A DNA stretch of 64,000 bases, taken from contig NZ_CP035758.1 in assembly GCF_004208415.1 (NCBI RefSeq), positions 1,860,001-1,924,000 on the forward strand. The letters are read 5' to 3'. Made by a program: the position numbers and the translations under genes. Below are positions 1-8,556 of the stretch, one piece after another; within the stretch, counting starts at the first letter, position 1, and every line of letters starts with the position of its first letter. This DNA is from Ktedonosporobacter rubrisoli (GTDB lineage Bacteria > Chloroflexota > Ktedonobacteria > Ktedonobacterales > Ktedonobacteraceae). Below the pieces are notes generated by a model. It was not told the DNA's origin. It saw only the letters and a list, made by a program, of their open reading frames with translations, and ran no database searches.

Positions 1-912
1 CACCTGGCACCAGGTATGAAATCAGCCGATGATGCCCTCACGATCAGGCGCATGGTCTTTTCGGCCTTCGAGGAAGCCGAGCGGGAAGCTGATCCCACGC
101 AGAAATGCGCCCTGCTCACCTTTGTCCTGGTTGGTGGAGGGCCGACCGGAGTTGAGCTGGCAGGCAATATCGCCGAGTTAGCGCACCACGCCCTTGAAGG
201 TGACTTCCGCTGTATCGATCCAGGCATGGCGCGCATTGTGCTCGTTCAGGGACCAAAGCACATCTTGCCTGGCTTTCCGCCCTCGCTTGTGCATCGCGCG
301 ACGAAGGAGCTACAGCGGATGGGCGTAGAGGTCAGAACAGGCACGCATGTAAAGGACGTCACCGAAAGTGGCGTAATGATTGGTGATGAGCACTTTCCCG
401 CTAAAAACGTCATCTGGACGGCCGGCGTCAAAGCCTCGCCAGCCAGTAAGTGGCTGCAGGCAGAAGCTGACAATCATAGCCGCGTCAAGGTCCTACCAGA
501 TCTGACAGTCCCGGGCTGTGCCAACGTCTTTGTGATCGGGGATACCGCCAGCCTTGAGCAGAATGGCAAGCCGCTACCTGGCCTGGCTCCCGTTGCCATG
601 CAGGAGGGAGAATATGCCGCCTCCGTAATCGCTGATGCCATAGAGGGCAAAAAAATACAGAAACCATTCCACTACTTTGATAAAGGTACCATGGCAACCG
701 TTGGGCATTCCTATGGCATCGTCGATGTAGGCCCGTTCCACTTTGACGGTATGTTTGCCTGGCTGCTCTGGCTCCTCGTACATATTATGTTTCTTATCGG
801 CTTTCGCAATCGTATCATCGTGATGTTGCAGTATGCCTGGACCTATATTACCTATCAGAGAGGAGCCCAGATAATCCTGCCCTCAGATGCTATACATAAC
901 CCAAGAAAATAA
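1..912 (+). CDS. ndh: Type II NADH dehydrogenase (NDH-2), 5' end cut off
   Basis: C-terminal ~300 residues of a single-subunit, FAD-containing NADH:quinone oxidoreductase, which passes electrons from NADH to membrane quinone without pumping protons. The frame is open from base 1, so the true start lies upstream; an internal ATG at 16 is not the start. The second dinucleotide-binding fold is clear (FVLVGGGPTGVELAGNIAEL, with the GxGxxG-type glycine cluster). It is followed by NVIWTAGV and an FAD-contacting NVFVIGDTA segment, all standard for the family. The hydrophobic C-terminal stretch (FAWLLWLLVHIMFLIGF) is the membrane anchor expected of NDH-2. The first FAD-binding half lies outside the window. 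Confidence 0.93.
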   Translation, partial: HLAPGMKSADDALTIRRMVFSAFEEAEREADPTQKCALLTFVLVGGGPTGVELAGNIAELAHHALEGDFRCIDPGMARIVLVQGPKHILPGFPPSLVHRATKELQRMGVEVRTGTHVKDVTESGVMIGDEHFPAKNVIWTAGVKASPASKWLQAEADNHSRVKVLPDLTVPGCANVFVIGDTASLEQNGKPLPGLAPVAMQEGEYAASVIADAIEGKKIQKPFHYFDKGTMATVGHSYGIVDVGPFHFDGMFAWLLWLLVHIMFLIGFRNRIIVMLQYAWTYITYQRGAQIILPSDAIHNPRK

Positions 913-1148
913 GCTTTTTGTCAGCATCTCAGGCCGCAGCCCTGGCTTGTGCGCCTGGATCAGGCAGGGGGCGTAGAAAATTGGGCCATTTATGGTTAGC
1001 TTGTCGAGAGGGAGAATGGCAAGATGCCATCATCCCTCTTCCCCATCTCTTCGACATTTCCCCTCCTTGTTCTGGGGTAAGGAGGAGCGAGCCGAGTAAA
1101 GACTTGCTTATCAAGTATTGAAAGTGCGGAAATGCATCCCCGTAGAAG

Positions 1149-1964
1149 TCAGCTGAGCGAAATGAAGACCGAATCGGCCACGTGAGTAGCGCCCCCTGTT
1201 ATTGAGGGCTTTGCGAGTTCCTGAAGCATTCGTCTGCGTACGGTCTTTGCCTGTTCAGGATCACGGTCGAAGGCGTTGGTCCATTCAGGATGCTCAATCT
1301 GTAGAATACTATGGAAAATATCGCCAAGAATGATGGCCCGTTCGTCGCCTGCTGTTACCAGGAGCGAAGCATGACCGGGAGTATGTCCTGGAGTGGCGAG
1401 AATTCTCACTTCAGGCGTGATATACTCCCCTTCCTCAAGAAACTCGATATGCTGCCCTAGCAGGTTGAGCTCATCGGCTACGCTAGCCCTTGCCTTCTTC
1501 TCCTCTGGATTGTCGAAGCGGAGCCACTCGGCATTGCGTACGAGGTGGCGAGCATTTGGGAAGGTCAGGACCTGTTTGCCATTGGCCTTGTGCCCACTCC
1601 AGCCCACATGATCCGAGTGCATATGGGTGAAAAAAACTATATCGATATCGGCAGGTTTGAGTCCAGCACGCTCAAGATTTGAGAGGAGTTCGCCCCCATA
1701 AGCCTTAAAGCGGTCGCCCTCATAGGATCGGGGGCCGAATCCATTGTCAACTAATATTGCCTTTCCTGGCGTCTGGAGCAGATAGGCGCCGAGACTGCCA
1801 ACAAGCTGACCATTGCTGTCGAGCAGGTGCTGATAAGGCTGCCAGTCCGCTGCGCTGGTGGTCGGAAATAAGGCCATTGGATTGAAGAGAATATATCCAT
1901 CGGGCAGATAGCTTATGCGAATGTTGCCGAGCAGGATAGAACTGTAGGTTGCCGCGCTGACCAT
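1149..1964 (-). CDS. MBL-fold metallo-hydrolase
   Basis: A 271-residue metallo-beta-lactamase-fold hydrolase. The metal site is complete at the sequence level: HMHSDH at residues 114-119, a TPGHTPGH histidine near residue 193, and the bridging aspartate in LGDIFH. The architecture resembles quorum-quenching lactonases and other small MBL hydrolases, but the substrate cannot be read from the sequence. A ribosome site (AAGGA) lies just upstream of the ATG. The gene follows the peptide-exporter gene on the same strand, but a bidirectional terminator at 2032-2055 separates them, so it is probably a separate unit. Confidence 0.85.
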   Translation of the reverse strand: MVSAATYSSILLGNIRISYLPDGYILFNPMALFPTTSAADWQPYQHLLDSNGQLVGSLGAYLLQTPGKAILVDNGFGPRSYEGDRFKAYGGELLSNLERAGLKPADIDIVFFTHMHSDHVGWSGHKANGKQVLTFPNARHLVRNAEWLRFDNPEEKKARASVADELNLLGQHIEFLEEGEYITPEVRILATPGHTPGHASLLVTAGDERAIILGDIFHSILQIEHPEWTNAFDRDPEQAKTVRRRMLQELAKPSITGGATHVADSVFISLS

Positions 1965-2031
1965 TGATGATCCTTCCTTTTAATTGATAGCATATCATAT
2001 TTTGCGGGAAGGGCCTTATCACTAACAGAAA

Positions 2032-2055
2032 GGGCGACCCCCTACGAGGTCGCCC
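2032..2055 (-). terminator. Intrinsic terminator downstream of the peptide exporter gene
   Basis: A perfect 8-bp stem (GGGCGACC at 2032-2039 pairs with GGTCGCCC at 2048-2055) with an 8-base loop. It starts 33 bases after the exporter stop codon and is followed on the minus strand by TTTCTGTT. The plus-strand side is also T-rich, so it may act in both directions. Confidence 0.75.
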
Positions 2056-2088
2056 AGCTTCTTTTTGCTTTACTCATCCACATCCTGG

Positions 2089-5000
2089 CTACTTTGCGAC
2101 CACCTCACCACTGGCCAGCTGGCTCTGAATCAGCTTGGCGTAATAACCATTGGCCTTAAGCAACTGATTATGGTTGCCACGCTCAACGATCTGGCCTTCA
2201 TGCAGAACGAGAATCATATCTGCATTGCGAATCGTACTTAGGCGGTGGGCAATCACAATCTGTGTGCAGGCCATACTATTGATGCTAGTCTCAACAGCCT
2301 TTTCAGTTACCACGTCAAGGCTGCTGGTAGCCTCGTCAAGGAGCATAATAACCGGAGTATTGGCGACCGCGCGGGCAATAGTCAGGCGCTGGCGCTGGCC
2401 GCCGGAAAGCGCGCTACCGCCTTCAGAGACCATTGTCTCATACTCCATAGGCATCTTCATGATATCATCGTGGATAGCCGCCATCTGGCAGGCCCAGATT
2501 ACCTGCTCCATACTCATGCTAGGATCATTGAGCGTGATATTTTCACGAATTGAGCCGCTAAAGACATCGGCCTCCTGCGTCACTACACCAAACTGCGAGC
2601 GAACCGCCTGCAAGTTGAGCTTGCGCAAAGGCATACCATCGTAGAAAATGTCGCCCGAGGTTGGTGTATACAGACCAAGCAGCAAACTACCAAGCGTACT
2701 CTTACCGGAGCCGGTACGGCCAACAATCGCCACTTTCTGGCGTGGCTTGATTTCCAGCGAGATATCGTGGAGCACAGCCGGGGACTGTGGATCATACGCG
2801 AAAGAGACGTTCTGCAGCCTGATATGCCCACTCAGCTTGGGAGGCTCAGAGGCTCCCTGCACGTCTTGTTCTGGTTCAGCTTCCAGCACGTCAGCTAAGC
2901 GCTCCATGTGCGACTGTACAAGCTGAATCTGCCTCGCACTCAGAATGAGCGAGGTAAGCGGTCCCAAAACCGAGGTACCGATGGACTGCAGGGCCAGCAT
3001 AGTACCGACCTCCATATGTCCCTGAATGACTTGCAGCGTACCCAACCAGAGCAAGAGCAGAGGCGCCGCCGTACCGAGAGCCGACATTGCTGTATCGACA
3101 AGTGAGCCGATATACGACAGCCGCACCGAAGCATTCATCTGGTCAAAAAAGAGATTTGACCAGCGCTCCAACGCACGGTGCTCCGCGCCGGCAGCTTTAA
3201 GCGTCTTAATGCCGGACAGAACCTCAGTAATATAGCCCTGCGATTTGCCGTCTGCCGCTAGCTCACGAGCGTTTAACTCTCTTAGTGTTTTCGTTGTAGC
3301 GAGCAATAGAATGGCTTGTAGGGCTCCGATTACAATTACCACAATGGCAAAATTCGGCGCCTGAGTTACCAGGATGAAAAAGTACAGAATGACAAAGCTG
3401 CCATCCAGTAAAGTCGAGAACAGCTGATTACTAATGGTATCGCGAATGACCGTGTTGCTGGTGACCCTGGCCAGAATATCACCTGTGGAGCGCTGTAAAA
3501 AGAAGCGCTGCGGCAGGCTCAGCATATGTTCAAGGAAACTGAACATCAAGCTTATATCTACGCGCGCCTGCAGGTAGAGCAATATAAGTGCGCGTAGTAA
3601 TTTGGTAATTAATTGGGCCACAATAAGCATCACCATACCGATGCCGAAGAGTTGCAAGGCATTGAGCATCTTCGCCGGAATAAGATGGTCAATAGCCACA
3701 CTTGAGAGAAGCGGGAAGGTGAGCCCGAGTACCTGCAAGAGCAGGGAAGCGCCAATCACCTGTAAAACTGCAAATGGAGCCTGCTTGATATAGTTTTTAG
3801 CATAGGACCCCAGCGTCAACTGTGACACCTTATTGGCGCGCGAGAATTGCACGCCGGGCTCCATCATGATAACGACCCCGGTGAAGCCCTCATCAAACTC
3901 TTTAGCCGTCATGCGCCGGCGGCCGGCTCCTGGATCGACCACATCAACGTATTTGGGGGACCATCTTTCCACAACTATAAAGTGGTTGAACTCCCAGTGG
4001 ACGATAGCCGGTAGAGTCACAAAGCGGAAGTCATTCTCTTGTAAGGAGACAGCTCTTACCCGCATCCCATACTTACGCGCGGATTTGACGATGCTCAGAG
4101 CTGTAAGGCCGTCGCGGCCAACCCCGCACGTCTCGCGTACCTCCGAGACCGACGTCTTGCGCCCATAATAGCTTAATAGCATAGCCAGGCAGGCGGCTCC
4201 GCATTCAACGATACTGATCTGATTGATGACCGGCACACGTTTCTGCGGGAACAAACGAAATTTGCGCGTTGCCTGCTTCTCCTGCTCCGGCTCAGCCGTT
4301 TTAGAGGCGGCGGCGGCGGGAGCAGGGCCAGTAGGCTGCTTCATCTGCTCTGGCGCTTTGACGATGATAGCCTGCATCTGGCTGGTTTCGTACTTGGCTA
4401 CATTCTCGCGGTGCTCAATGAGCTTGGCCAGCTCGGGCGAGATAAGCGTGCTATTCGGTTGGAAATCCCGCGTTTGCAGCGTTTGCTTCAGCAGCGAAGT
4501 ACGTTGACGCTCTCCTAGCGTAGATTGCGAGGAGGGTAAGGGCGTTACTGGCAGCTGAATCAGCCTGGGGCCGATTCCATCAGTTTGCCTTGGCGGTCCC
4601 GACTGCGGAGCAGGCGTTTGGGCAGGTGGATGCGGCCCCGTTCTCTGCACGGGCGGTGGCTGCTGTCCAGGCTGCTGCGGTGGATGAGGGCCTGTCCGCT
4701 GAACAGGGGGCATGGGCCCTCTAGGTGGCATAGGCTGCTGTGGTCCAGGCCGCACAGGCTGTTGAGGGCCTGAACGCTGAGCAGGTGGCATAGGCTGCTG
4801 TGGTCCGGGCCGCACAGGTTGCTGGGGACCCGAGCGCTGAACGGGTGGTACAGGCTGCTGTGGTCCAGGCCGCACAGGTTGCTGTGGTCCGGGTCGCTGA
4901 GCAGGTGGTATAGGCTGCTGTGGTCCAGGCCGCACAGGCTGTTGAGGGCCTGAACGCTGAGCAGGTGGCATAGGCTGCTGTGGTCCGGGACGCTGAGCAG

Positions 5001-5133
5001 GTGGCACAGGCTGTTGAGGACCTGAGCGTTGAGCACGTGGCTGTCCCGGCTGTGGACCCGAATTATTATTCTGTCGTTTCTTTTGTGATGCTACTTTTGG
5101 TATGGAGCCTGTGGGAAAATTGTCTATATCCAT
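2089..5133 (-). CDS. Peptidase-containing ABC exporter (C39 protease, TM domain, ATPase) with Pro/Gln-rich N-terminal extension
   Basis: A 1014-residue exporter that should cut double-glycine leaders and pump the mature peptides out of the cell. Residues 1-290 are a low-complexity extension rich in P, Q and G, with tandem repeats at about 36-140. The C39 peptidase domain follows: oxyanion Q305, catalytic C311 in VECGAAC, H384 in FNHF, D400 in VVDPG. A transmembrane domain comes next, then an ATPase with Walker A GRTGSGKST, signature LSGGQRQR, Walker B VIMLLDEATSSLD and switch AHRLST. Family members normally begin with the C39 domain within the first few residues, so the extension is unusual. 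It lies 24 bp downstream of the HlyD-like gene and shares the strand of the nine leader-peptide genes at 7344-10704, its likely substrates. Confidence 0.93.
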   Translation of the reverse strand: MDIDNFPTGSIPKVASQKKRQNNNSGPQPGQPRAQRSGPQQPVPPAQRPGPQQPMPPAQRSGPQQPVRPGPQQPIPPAQRPGPQQPVRPGPQQPVPPVQRSGPQQPVRPGPQQPMPPAQRSGPQQPVRPGPQQPMPPRGPMPPVQRTGPHPPQQPGQQPPPVQRTGPHPPAQTPAPQSGPPRQTDGIGPRLIQLPVTPLPSSQSTLGERQRTSLLKQTLQTRDFQPNSTLISPELAKLIEHRENVAKYETSQMQAIIVKAPEQMKQPTGPAPAAAASKTAEPEQEKQATRKFRLFPQKRVPVINQISIVECGAACLAMLLSYYGRKTSVSEVRETCGVGRDGLTALSIVKSARKYGMRVRAVSLQENDFRFVTLPAIVHWEFNHFIVVERWSPKYVDVVDPGAGRRRMTAKEFDEGFTGVVIMMEPGVQFSRANKVSQLTLGSYAKNYIKQAPFAVLQVIGASLLLQVLGLTFPLLSSVAIDHLIPAKMLNALQLFGIGMVMLIVAQLITKLLRALILLYLQARVDISLMFSFLEHMLSLPQRFFLQRSTGDILARVTSNTVIRDTISNQLFSTLLDGSFVILYFFILVTQAPNFAIVVIVIGALQAILLLATTKTLRELNARELAADGKSQGYITEVLSGIKTLKAAGAEHRALERWSNLFFDQMNASVRLSYIGSLVDTAMSALGTAAPLLLLWLGTLQVIQGHMEVGTMLALQSIGTSVLGPLTSLILSARQIQLVQSHMERLADVLEAEPEQDVQGASEPPKLSGHIRLQNVSFAYDPQSPAVLHDISLEIKPRQKVAIVGRTGSGKSTLGSLLLGLYTPTSGDIFYDGMPLRKLNLQAVRSQFGVVTQEADVFSGSIRENITLNDPSMSMEQVIWACQMAAIHDDIMKMPMEYETMVSEGGSALSGGQRQRLTIARAVANTPVIMLLDEATSSLDVVTEKAVETSINSMACTQIVIAHRLSTIRNADMILVLHEGQIVERGNHNQLLKANGYYAKLIQSQLASGEVVAK
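4714..5028 (-). repeat. Tandem repeats encoding the Pro/Gln-rich extension
   Basis: In-frame tandem repeats coding for residues 36-140 of the exporter. Two modules alternate: a 12-residue unit (SGPQQPxPPxQR) and an 8-residue unit (PGPQQPVR). Together they make a 20-residue/60-bp period repeated several times, with degenerate copies continuing to about residue 170. Such arrays vary readily in copy number by slippage or recombination. Confidence 0.85.
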
Positions 5134-5157
5134 CTTGCTTATGCGTCTTTCAACAGA

Positions 5158-5703
5158 TTATGAAAAAATAGGGAATAGAGAAAGTAGTCGCTGCGATCCG
5201 ACCAGAAACTGTGCACGAACGAGAGTGCCCGCAAACTGCTTCTGTGTAATGCCAGGCAGCTTTACCGAAATGACTTGCGAAGGATCGGTGACATCTACCC
5301 CGTAGCGCTGATGCACATCGACGGGACTGAGTATAATCGGGCTAACGGATTCCACATTACTATGGATCGGTAGCCCTTCCGTTCCCACCTGCACATCAAC
5401 CTTCATGCCTGGCTGGATGTGTGCATCCTGTACCTGTTTATTCGGCAGCAAGATAATAGCCGTGGCTACATCGGCTGTCTGGCTGCTACTACTTGGGATC
5501 AGACCGGCCCCGGTAGCATATAGCGGCACTTGCCCCAGCCAGGCCACTAATCCTGCAATGGTCAGAATGACTAGTAGTATCCAAAAGAATAGGAAAACAG
5601 GCGGAGCAACGATACGCGGAAGTATTGTCTTTTCCTGATTTTGAACATAAATCTGTAACGCTCTACTACGAAAGATATTGCGCTTAGGAGCTGTAGTCGC
5701 CAT
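5158..5703 (-). CDS. Short HlyD-like membrane fusion/accessory protein of the peptide exporter
   Basis: A 181-residue protein with one N-terminal transmembrane segment (about residues 30-58). It is followed by a small extracytoplasmic beta domain with the HlyD-type signature IQPGMKVDVQV and later VESVSPIILSPVDV. Typical HlyD/MFP partners have around 400 residues, with a lipoyl domain and a long coiled-coil hairpin; both are absent here. That fits export across a single membrane. An AAGGAATC ribosome site precedes the ATG, and the exporter gene starts 24 bp after the stop, so the two are almost certainly one operon. It probably stabilises the exporter or guides the emerging peptide. Confidence 0.75.
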   Translation of the reverse strand: MATTAPKRNIFRSRALQIYVQNQEKTILPRIVAPPVFLFFWILLVILTIAGLVAWLGQVPLYATGAGLIPSSSSQTADVATAIILLPNKQVQDAHIQPGMKVDVQVGTEGLPIHSNVESVSPIILSPVDVHQRYGVDVTDPSQVISVKLPGITQKQFAGTLVRAQFLVGSQRLLSLFPIFS

Positions 5704-6624
5704 TGATTCCTTCCTAGCTCGATCCTGATTAACTCTTCGTCACTATCGTAAAAGGAAAGGACTTGCTGTGCTATTCCTTAGTAAATGCCAGGTACTGTTC
5801 TCTAACAGAGCCCTTTTCGACGTCCAACTTTTGGTTTTCTTGTGGATCGCATTGTGTGTAAACATGTGCATATATGAACAGGTGCTATTCGTCTTAACGC
5901 GTGGCCTATATATAAGTAACTAGATGACACGACTATGCTATGCCTATAATCCATCGTCCTACCTATTCACAAAGTTTTACAGGCGGGCAAGCAAAAAGTC
6001 TTGAGTTTGAGCTGGGGAATAACATTCTGCCTACCCGATAAAGCGAATATACCCGAATTGTTATTCTACTACATTAACGTTCAGGTTTATGCTATTTCTG
6101 GTATCAGTTTTCGGCTGTACTAGTACTGTTGTCAGCCTCTCGACGAGTTTAGCGAGGAAAATATCTATACAAGCTTGGCGGCGAAGTACTGGAAGACAGA
6201 ACTATTGATAGTTGCTATAACGATTGTGGAACCGCAGGTGGCTGGCTGCCCACCTCTTGCTTATGCTATTTTAGCTCTCGGATCGCGGCCCAATCTCATA
6301 CCCTTGCCCCAAATTATTTTTTATTGTGTCAATATGCTTCAGTATATACAACGGATAGTCATGACGCGAGTAACTGGAAATGGCTAAGATAGCAGGCTCT
6401 TGCTAAAATAAGTGCAAGGCCTGAAAGTGCTTATCATCTGATAAACTGGCAGAATTCATCTGCAAATACAGCAAGGCCACACGGGTGAGATCAAGTAGCT
6501 GGATATTGCGCTTCGAGCAGAGCAAATGTTCTGGCACAATACCTCTTTCTCACACTTCTAGAGCCTTGCAAAGATCGCTAAAAAATCGTAAAGCTACAAG
6601 AAACGAAAATCACAACGCCCTTGA
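5704..6624. other. Long AT-rich intergenic region (no gene supported)
   Basis: About 920 bp between the lipoprotein stop and the HlyD-like start. I see no ORF with family signatures, no leader-peptide remnant and no clear terminator. The promoter of the exporter operon should lie at its low-coordinate end, near 5710-5900. The small plus-strand ORF at 6175-6387 has no supporting features. Confidence 0.5.
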
Positions 6625-7176
6625 TTAGTTATCCGAGGACGAAGAGATCGACGAAGACGCAGAGCCGCCATTGTCAGAAGTAACTTTCATCGAGGAAGAC
6701 GAAGACCCTTGTGTAGCGCGAGCCTGGTCTCCATTGAGATGAGCTGTCACAGTTACATTCCAGGCAGAGGACGTCACTTTGCAGCTGGCCTGAGGGGTCC
6801 AGTCCCACTTGTAGAAGCCGTTCGAGCCGGCTACGACTTCTCCCTTAAGGGCGCTGCTTGTATCAAGCTGATCCCCGCAAAGATTTACCTTGATGTCCAG
6901 CTTTGCACCAGGTGAAGTATAGACACAAGCGCTGGCATGTGAGTCTGTAATGTTGACTCCATCCTTAGAATCGGGACTACTACAGGCTAACGCAAGTTTG
7001 AGTGAGCCTGCCTGCCCCGATGTCTGAGCAACTGTTTTACCATTGGAGCTGCTGTTTTGTGAAACAACTGATCCATTGTTACCAGTCGTGGCATTGTTGC
7101 TGCAGGCTGCGAACAGAACTGCAAAGCCTAATGCCAGACCAATATAAACAAAACGACGAATGTTCGACCACATCAT
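6625..7176 (-). CDS. Secreted lipoprotein with Ser-rich tail, part of the peptide locus
   Basis: A 183-residue protein with a lipoprotein signal peptide: positive residues, a hydrophobic core and lipobox LFAAC with the lipidated Cys at 25. A low-complexity N/S/G linker follows, then a ~90-residue domain with four cysteines that could form two disulfides, then a Ser-rich tail. The tail (GGSASSSISSSSDN) resembles the C termini of the neighbouring secreted peptides (NASSSLTLSDDTS), which hints at a shared origin or interaction. No known family is recognised. Possible roles are immunity, anchoring of the peptides, or a structural partner. A terminator at 7261-7303 separates it from the peptide genes, so it probably has its own promoter. 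Confidence 0.7.
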   Translation of the reverse strand: MMWSNIRRFVYIGLALGFAVLFAACSNNATTGNNGSVVSQNSSSNGKTVAQTSGQAGSLKLALACSSPDSKDGVNITDSHASACVYTSPGAKLDIKVNLCGDQLDTSSALKGEVVAGSNGFYKWDWTPQASCKVTSSAWNVTVTAHLNGDQARATQGSSSSSMKVTSDNGGSASSSISSSSDN

Positions 7177-7224
7177 AGCTTGCCTCCGTGCTATTTTTAA
7201 TGGTCCGTTAACTTATAAGTTTGC

Positions 7225-7244
7225 GTTACGATGGATATCGTAAC
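7225..7244. promoter_or_regulatory. Inverted repeat upstream of the lipoprotein gene
   Basis: A perfect 8-bp inverted repeat (GTTACGAT, 4-bp spacer, ATCGTAAC) 49-68 bp upstream of the lipoprotein start. Its size and place fit an operator for a dimeric regulator. No regulator can be assigned. Confidence 0.4.
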
Positions 7245-7260
7245 AACCGGACTTAAAACG

Positions 7261-7303
7261 AAAGGTTAGCAGATGCCTTGAGGGCAAGCTACTAACCTTT
7301 TTT
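7261..7303. terminator. Bidirectional intrinsic terminator after the last leader-peptide gene
   Basis: A 9-bp perfect stem (AAAGGTTAG at 7261-7269 with CTAACCTTT at 7292-7300) and an inner TGCC/GGCA pairing. T runs lie on the plus-strand side (7298-7303) and a weaker T-rich stretch on the minus-strand side. It lies 41 bp after the stop of the last peptide gene and ends that block before the lipoprotein. Confidence 0.75.
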
Positions 7304-7343
7304 GCTACTTCACATTGCTGCAAAGTGGCAGAAGTAAAAAGTA

Positions 7344-7586
7344 TTAACCTTCGCTGCTGGTGTCATCGGAGAGGTCCAGCGAGCTGCTGGCGCTGCCATT
7401 CTTTGTACCGACTGCCAGAGCCTCGACTCCAGCGCTGCCGTCTGCACCGGAAGTGGCGTTGGTGTAAGCTACGCCCTTGCCGCCGAAGTTGGCTTTGCCG
7501 CTACCTGTGACCTTGTGGCTGTGGCTGGCCTTTTTGCCCTTGCCACCGGCAACCATTTCGAGTTCCTGATCGTTGAGTTCGAACAT
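7344..7586 (-). CDS. Double-glycine leader peptide P1 (secreted Gly/Ser-rich peptide)
   Basis: An 80-residue precursor. Leader MFELNDQELEMVAGG (residues 1-15) ends in the Gly-Gly cut by C39 exporters, leaving a 65-residue mature peptide. The mature part starts with a Lys/His-rich stretch (KGKKASHSHK, containing the HxHK motif), then a G/A/S/T/N-rich body (GKANFGGKGVAYTNATS) and the tail SASSSLDLSDDTSSEG. There is no Cys, and no cyclase, lanthionine synthase or other tailoring gene is nearby, so it may be exported unmodified. The ribosome site GAAAGGAACTA is shared with its paralogs. Last gene of the P2-P1 block, ending before the terminator at 7261-7303. Confidence 0.85.
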   Translation of the reverse strand: MFELNDQELEMVAGGKGKKASHSHKVTGSGKANFGGKGVAYTNATSGADGSAGVEALAVGTKNGSASSSLDLSDDTSSEG

Positions 7587-7641
7587 GTCTTTTAGTTCCT
7601 TTCTGAAATCTGAAAATTGAGAGTGTTCTGAATAAGGCTAA

Positions 7642-7878
7642 CTATGACTCGCTGCTGGTGTCATCGGAAAGGGTCAGGGAGCTGCTGGCGCTGCCGTTCT
7701 TTGTACCGACTGCCAGAGCCTCGACTCCAGCGCTGCCGTCTGCACCGGAAGTGGCGTTGGTGTAAGCTACGCCCTTGCCGCCGAAGTTGGCTTTGCCGCT
7801 ACCAGAGACCTTGTGCTTGTGGCTGGATTTTGCGCCACCGGATACTGCTTCGAGTTCCTGCTCGTTGAGTTCGAACAT
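7642..7878 (-). CDS. Double-glycine leader peptide P2
   Basis: A 78-residue precursor with leader MFELNEQELEAVSGG and a 63-residue mature part beginning AKSSHKHK. The frame stays open upstream to 7968, but the ATG at 7878 is the start. It is the one aligned with all paralogs, and it has the conserved AAAGGAAC ribosome site 9-10 bases before it. The body is identical to P1 from GKANFGG through TKNGSASSSL; P2 differs in VSGG/KVSGSG versus VAGG/KVTGSG and in LTL versus LDL. First gene of a two-gene block, preceded by a 379-bp gap that should contain its promoter. Confidence 0.85.
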   Translation of the reverse strand: MFELNEQELEAVSGGAKSSHKHKVSGSGKANFGGKGVAYTNATSGADGSAGVEALAVGTKNGSASSSLTLSDDTSSES

Positions 7879-8257
7879 GTTTCTAGTTCCTTTCTGAAAA
7901 TGGATGTTTTTATTAACAGGGAAAAATTCATTACCAGAGAAGCATCGATAGAACCCATGGCTTATCAATGATTACTTAAGACGCGCACCGAGCCAAATTA
8001 GCTTGCGCACTTCACTGGTGATTGCCCCGTTATAACCGCAAAACTGTTCTGAACGCAGATAACGTCCTTGTTACCAGAGCCGAGTTGCCTATGACGTTAC
8101 CCAACTGATCGAAAAAAATCCTGTTGGCAGATAAAGGGTGTACAAATATAAATTACTATCTGCCTATTTGCGCGAAGGTTGAGAAAGAAATAAGTGAAAT
8201 AATTACTTGCTTACCCGGTCCAGGAGCCGAAGCCCCTGGACTTTTGCCTCAAGTGTA
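7879..8257 (-). other. Intergenic gap between peptide blocks (promoter region of P2-P1)
   Basis: A 379-bp gap with no further leader peptide. At its high-coordinate end is the hairpin following P3 (8218-8241). The remainder is AT-rich and is the expected promoter region for the P2-P1 block. The 65-bp element found upstream of P7 and P9 is not recognisable here. Confidence 0.45.
8218..8241 (-). other. UUCG-tetraloop RNA hairpin at the 3' end of the P7-P3 block
   Basis: On the sense (minus) strand this reads as a 10-bp stem (one G-U pair, then two G-C pairs next to the loop) closed by C(UUCG)G, the most stable class of tetraloop. It begins 16 bases after the P3 stop codon. No U run follows, so it may protect or process the 3' end of the transcript rather than act as a classic intrinsic terminator. 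Confidence 0.65.
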
Positions 8258-8497
8258 TTACTTGGAAGCGCTGGTGTCGTCGGAAAGGGTCAGCGAGCTG
8301 CTAGCATTGCCACCCTTGGTGCCAACTGCCAGAGCCTCGACGCCGGCGCCGCCGTCTGCATCGGAAGTGGCGTTAGTGTAAGCTACGCCCTTGCCGCCGA
8401 AGTTGGCTTTGCCGCTACCAGAGACCTTGTGGGTGTGATGATACTTTTTCTTACCACCGGATACTGCTTCGAGTTCCTGCTCGTTGAGTTCAAACAT
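8258..8497 (-). CDS. Double-glycine leader peptide P3
   Basis: A 79-residue precursor with leader MFELNEQELEAVSGG and a 64-residue mature part starting KKKYHHTHKV. Its protein sequence is identical to P7 (9473-9712), although the two genes differ at several synonymous positions and in the stop codon. This means selection is holding the amino acid sequence. Middle variant SDADGGAG, tail LTLSDDTSASK. No Cys. Last gene of the five-gene P7-P3 block, followed by the UUCG hairpin. Confidence 0.87.
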   Translation of the reverse strand: MFELNEQELEAVSGGKKKYHHTHKVSGSGKANFGGKGVAYTNATSDADGGAGVEALAVGTKGGNASSSLTLSDDTSASK

Positions 8498-8556
8498 GTC
8501 TTTATTTCCTTCCTAATGGTGAAATCTTATACTTTAACTAAAAACCTAACGTTACG

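Noticed and set aside
4560..5036. 158-codon ORF overlapping the repeat region of the exporter
   Set aside because: A frame-shadow of the Pro/Gln repeats (LCHLLSVQALNSLCGLDHSS-type repeats). The exporter frame has the C39 and ABC domains.
6175..6387. 70-codon ORF in the long gap between lipoprotein and exporter operon
   Set aside because: No ribosome site, no signature, and no similarity to the leader peptides.
7644..7868. Plus-strand ORFs opposite the leader-peptide genes (several, 61-157 codons)
   Set aside because: They are antisense shadows. Their Trp/Arg/Cys-rich sequence (CWRC, RRSWLC) arises from the reverse of Gly/Ser/Ala codons, and their similarity to each other only mirrors the paralogous peptides.
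8218..8241. CRISPR-like or tRNA-like structure near the peptide genes
   Set aside because: The regular repetition in this region comes from paralogous genes about 80 codons long, not 25-40 bp repeats with spacers. The hairpin is too short for a tRNA and lacks a T-loop sequence.
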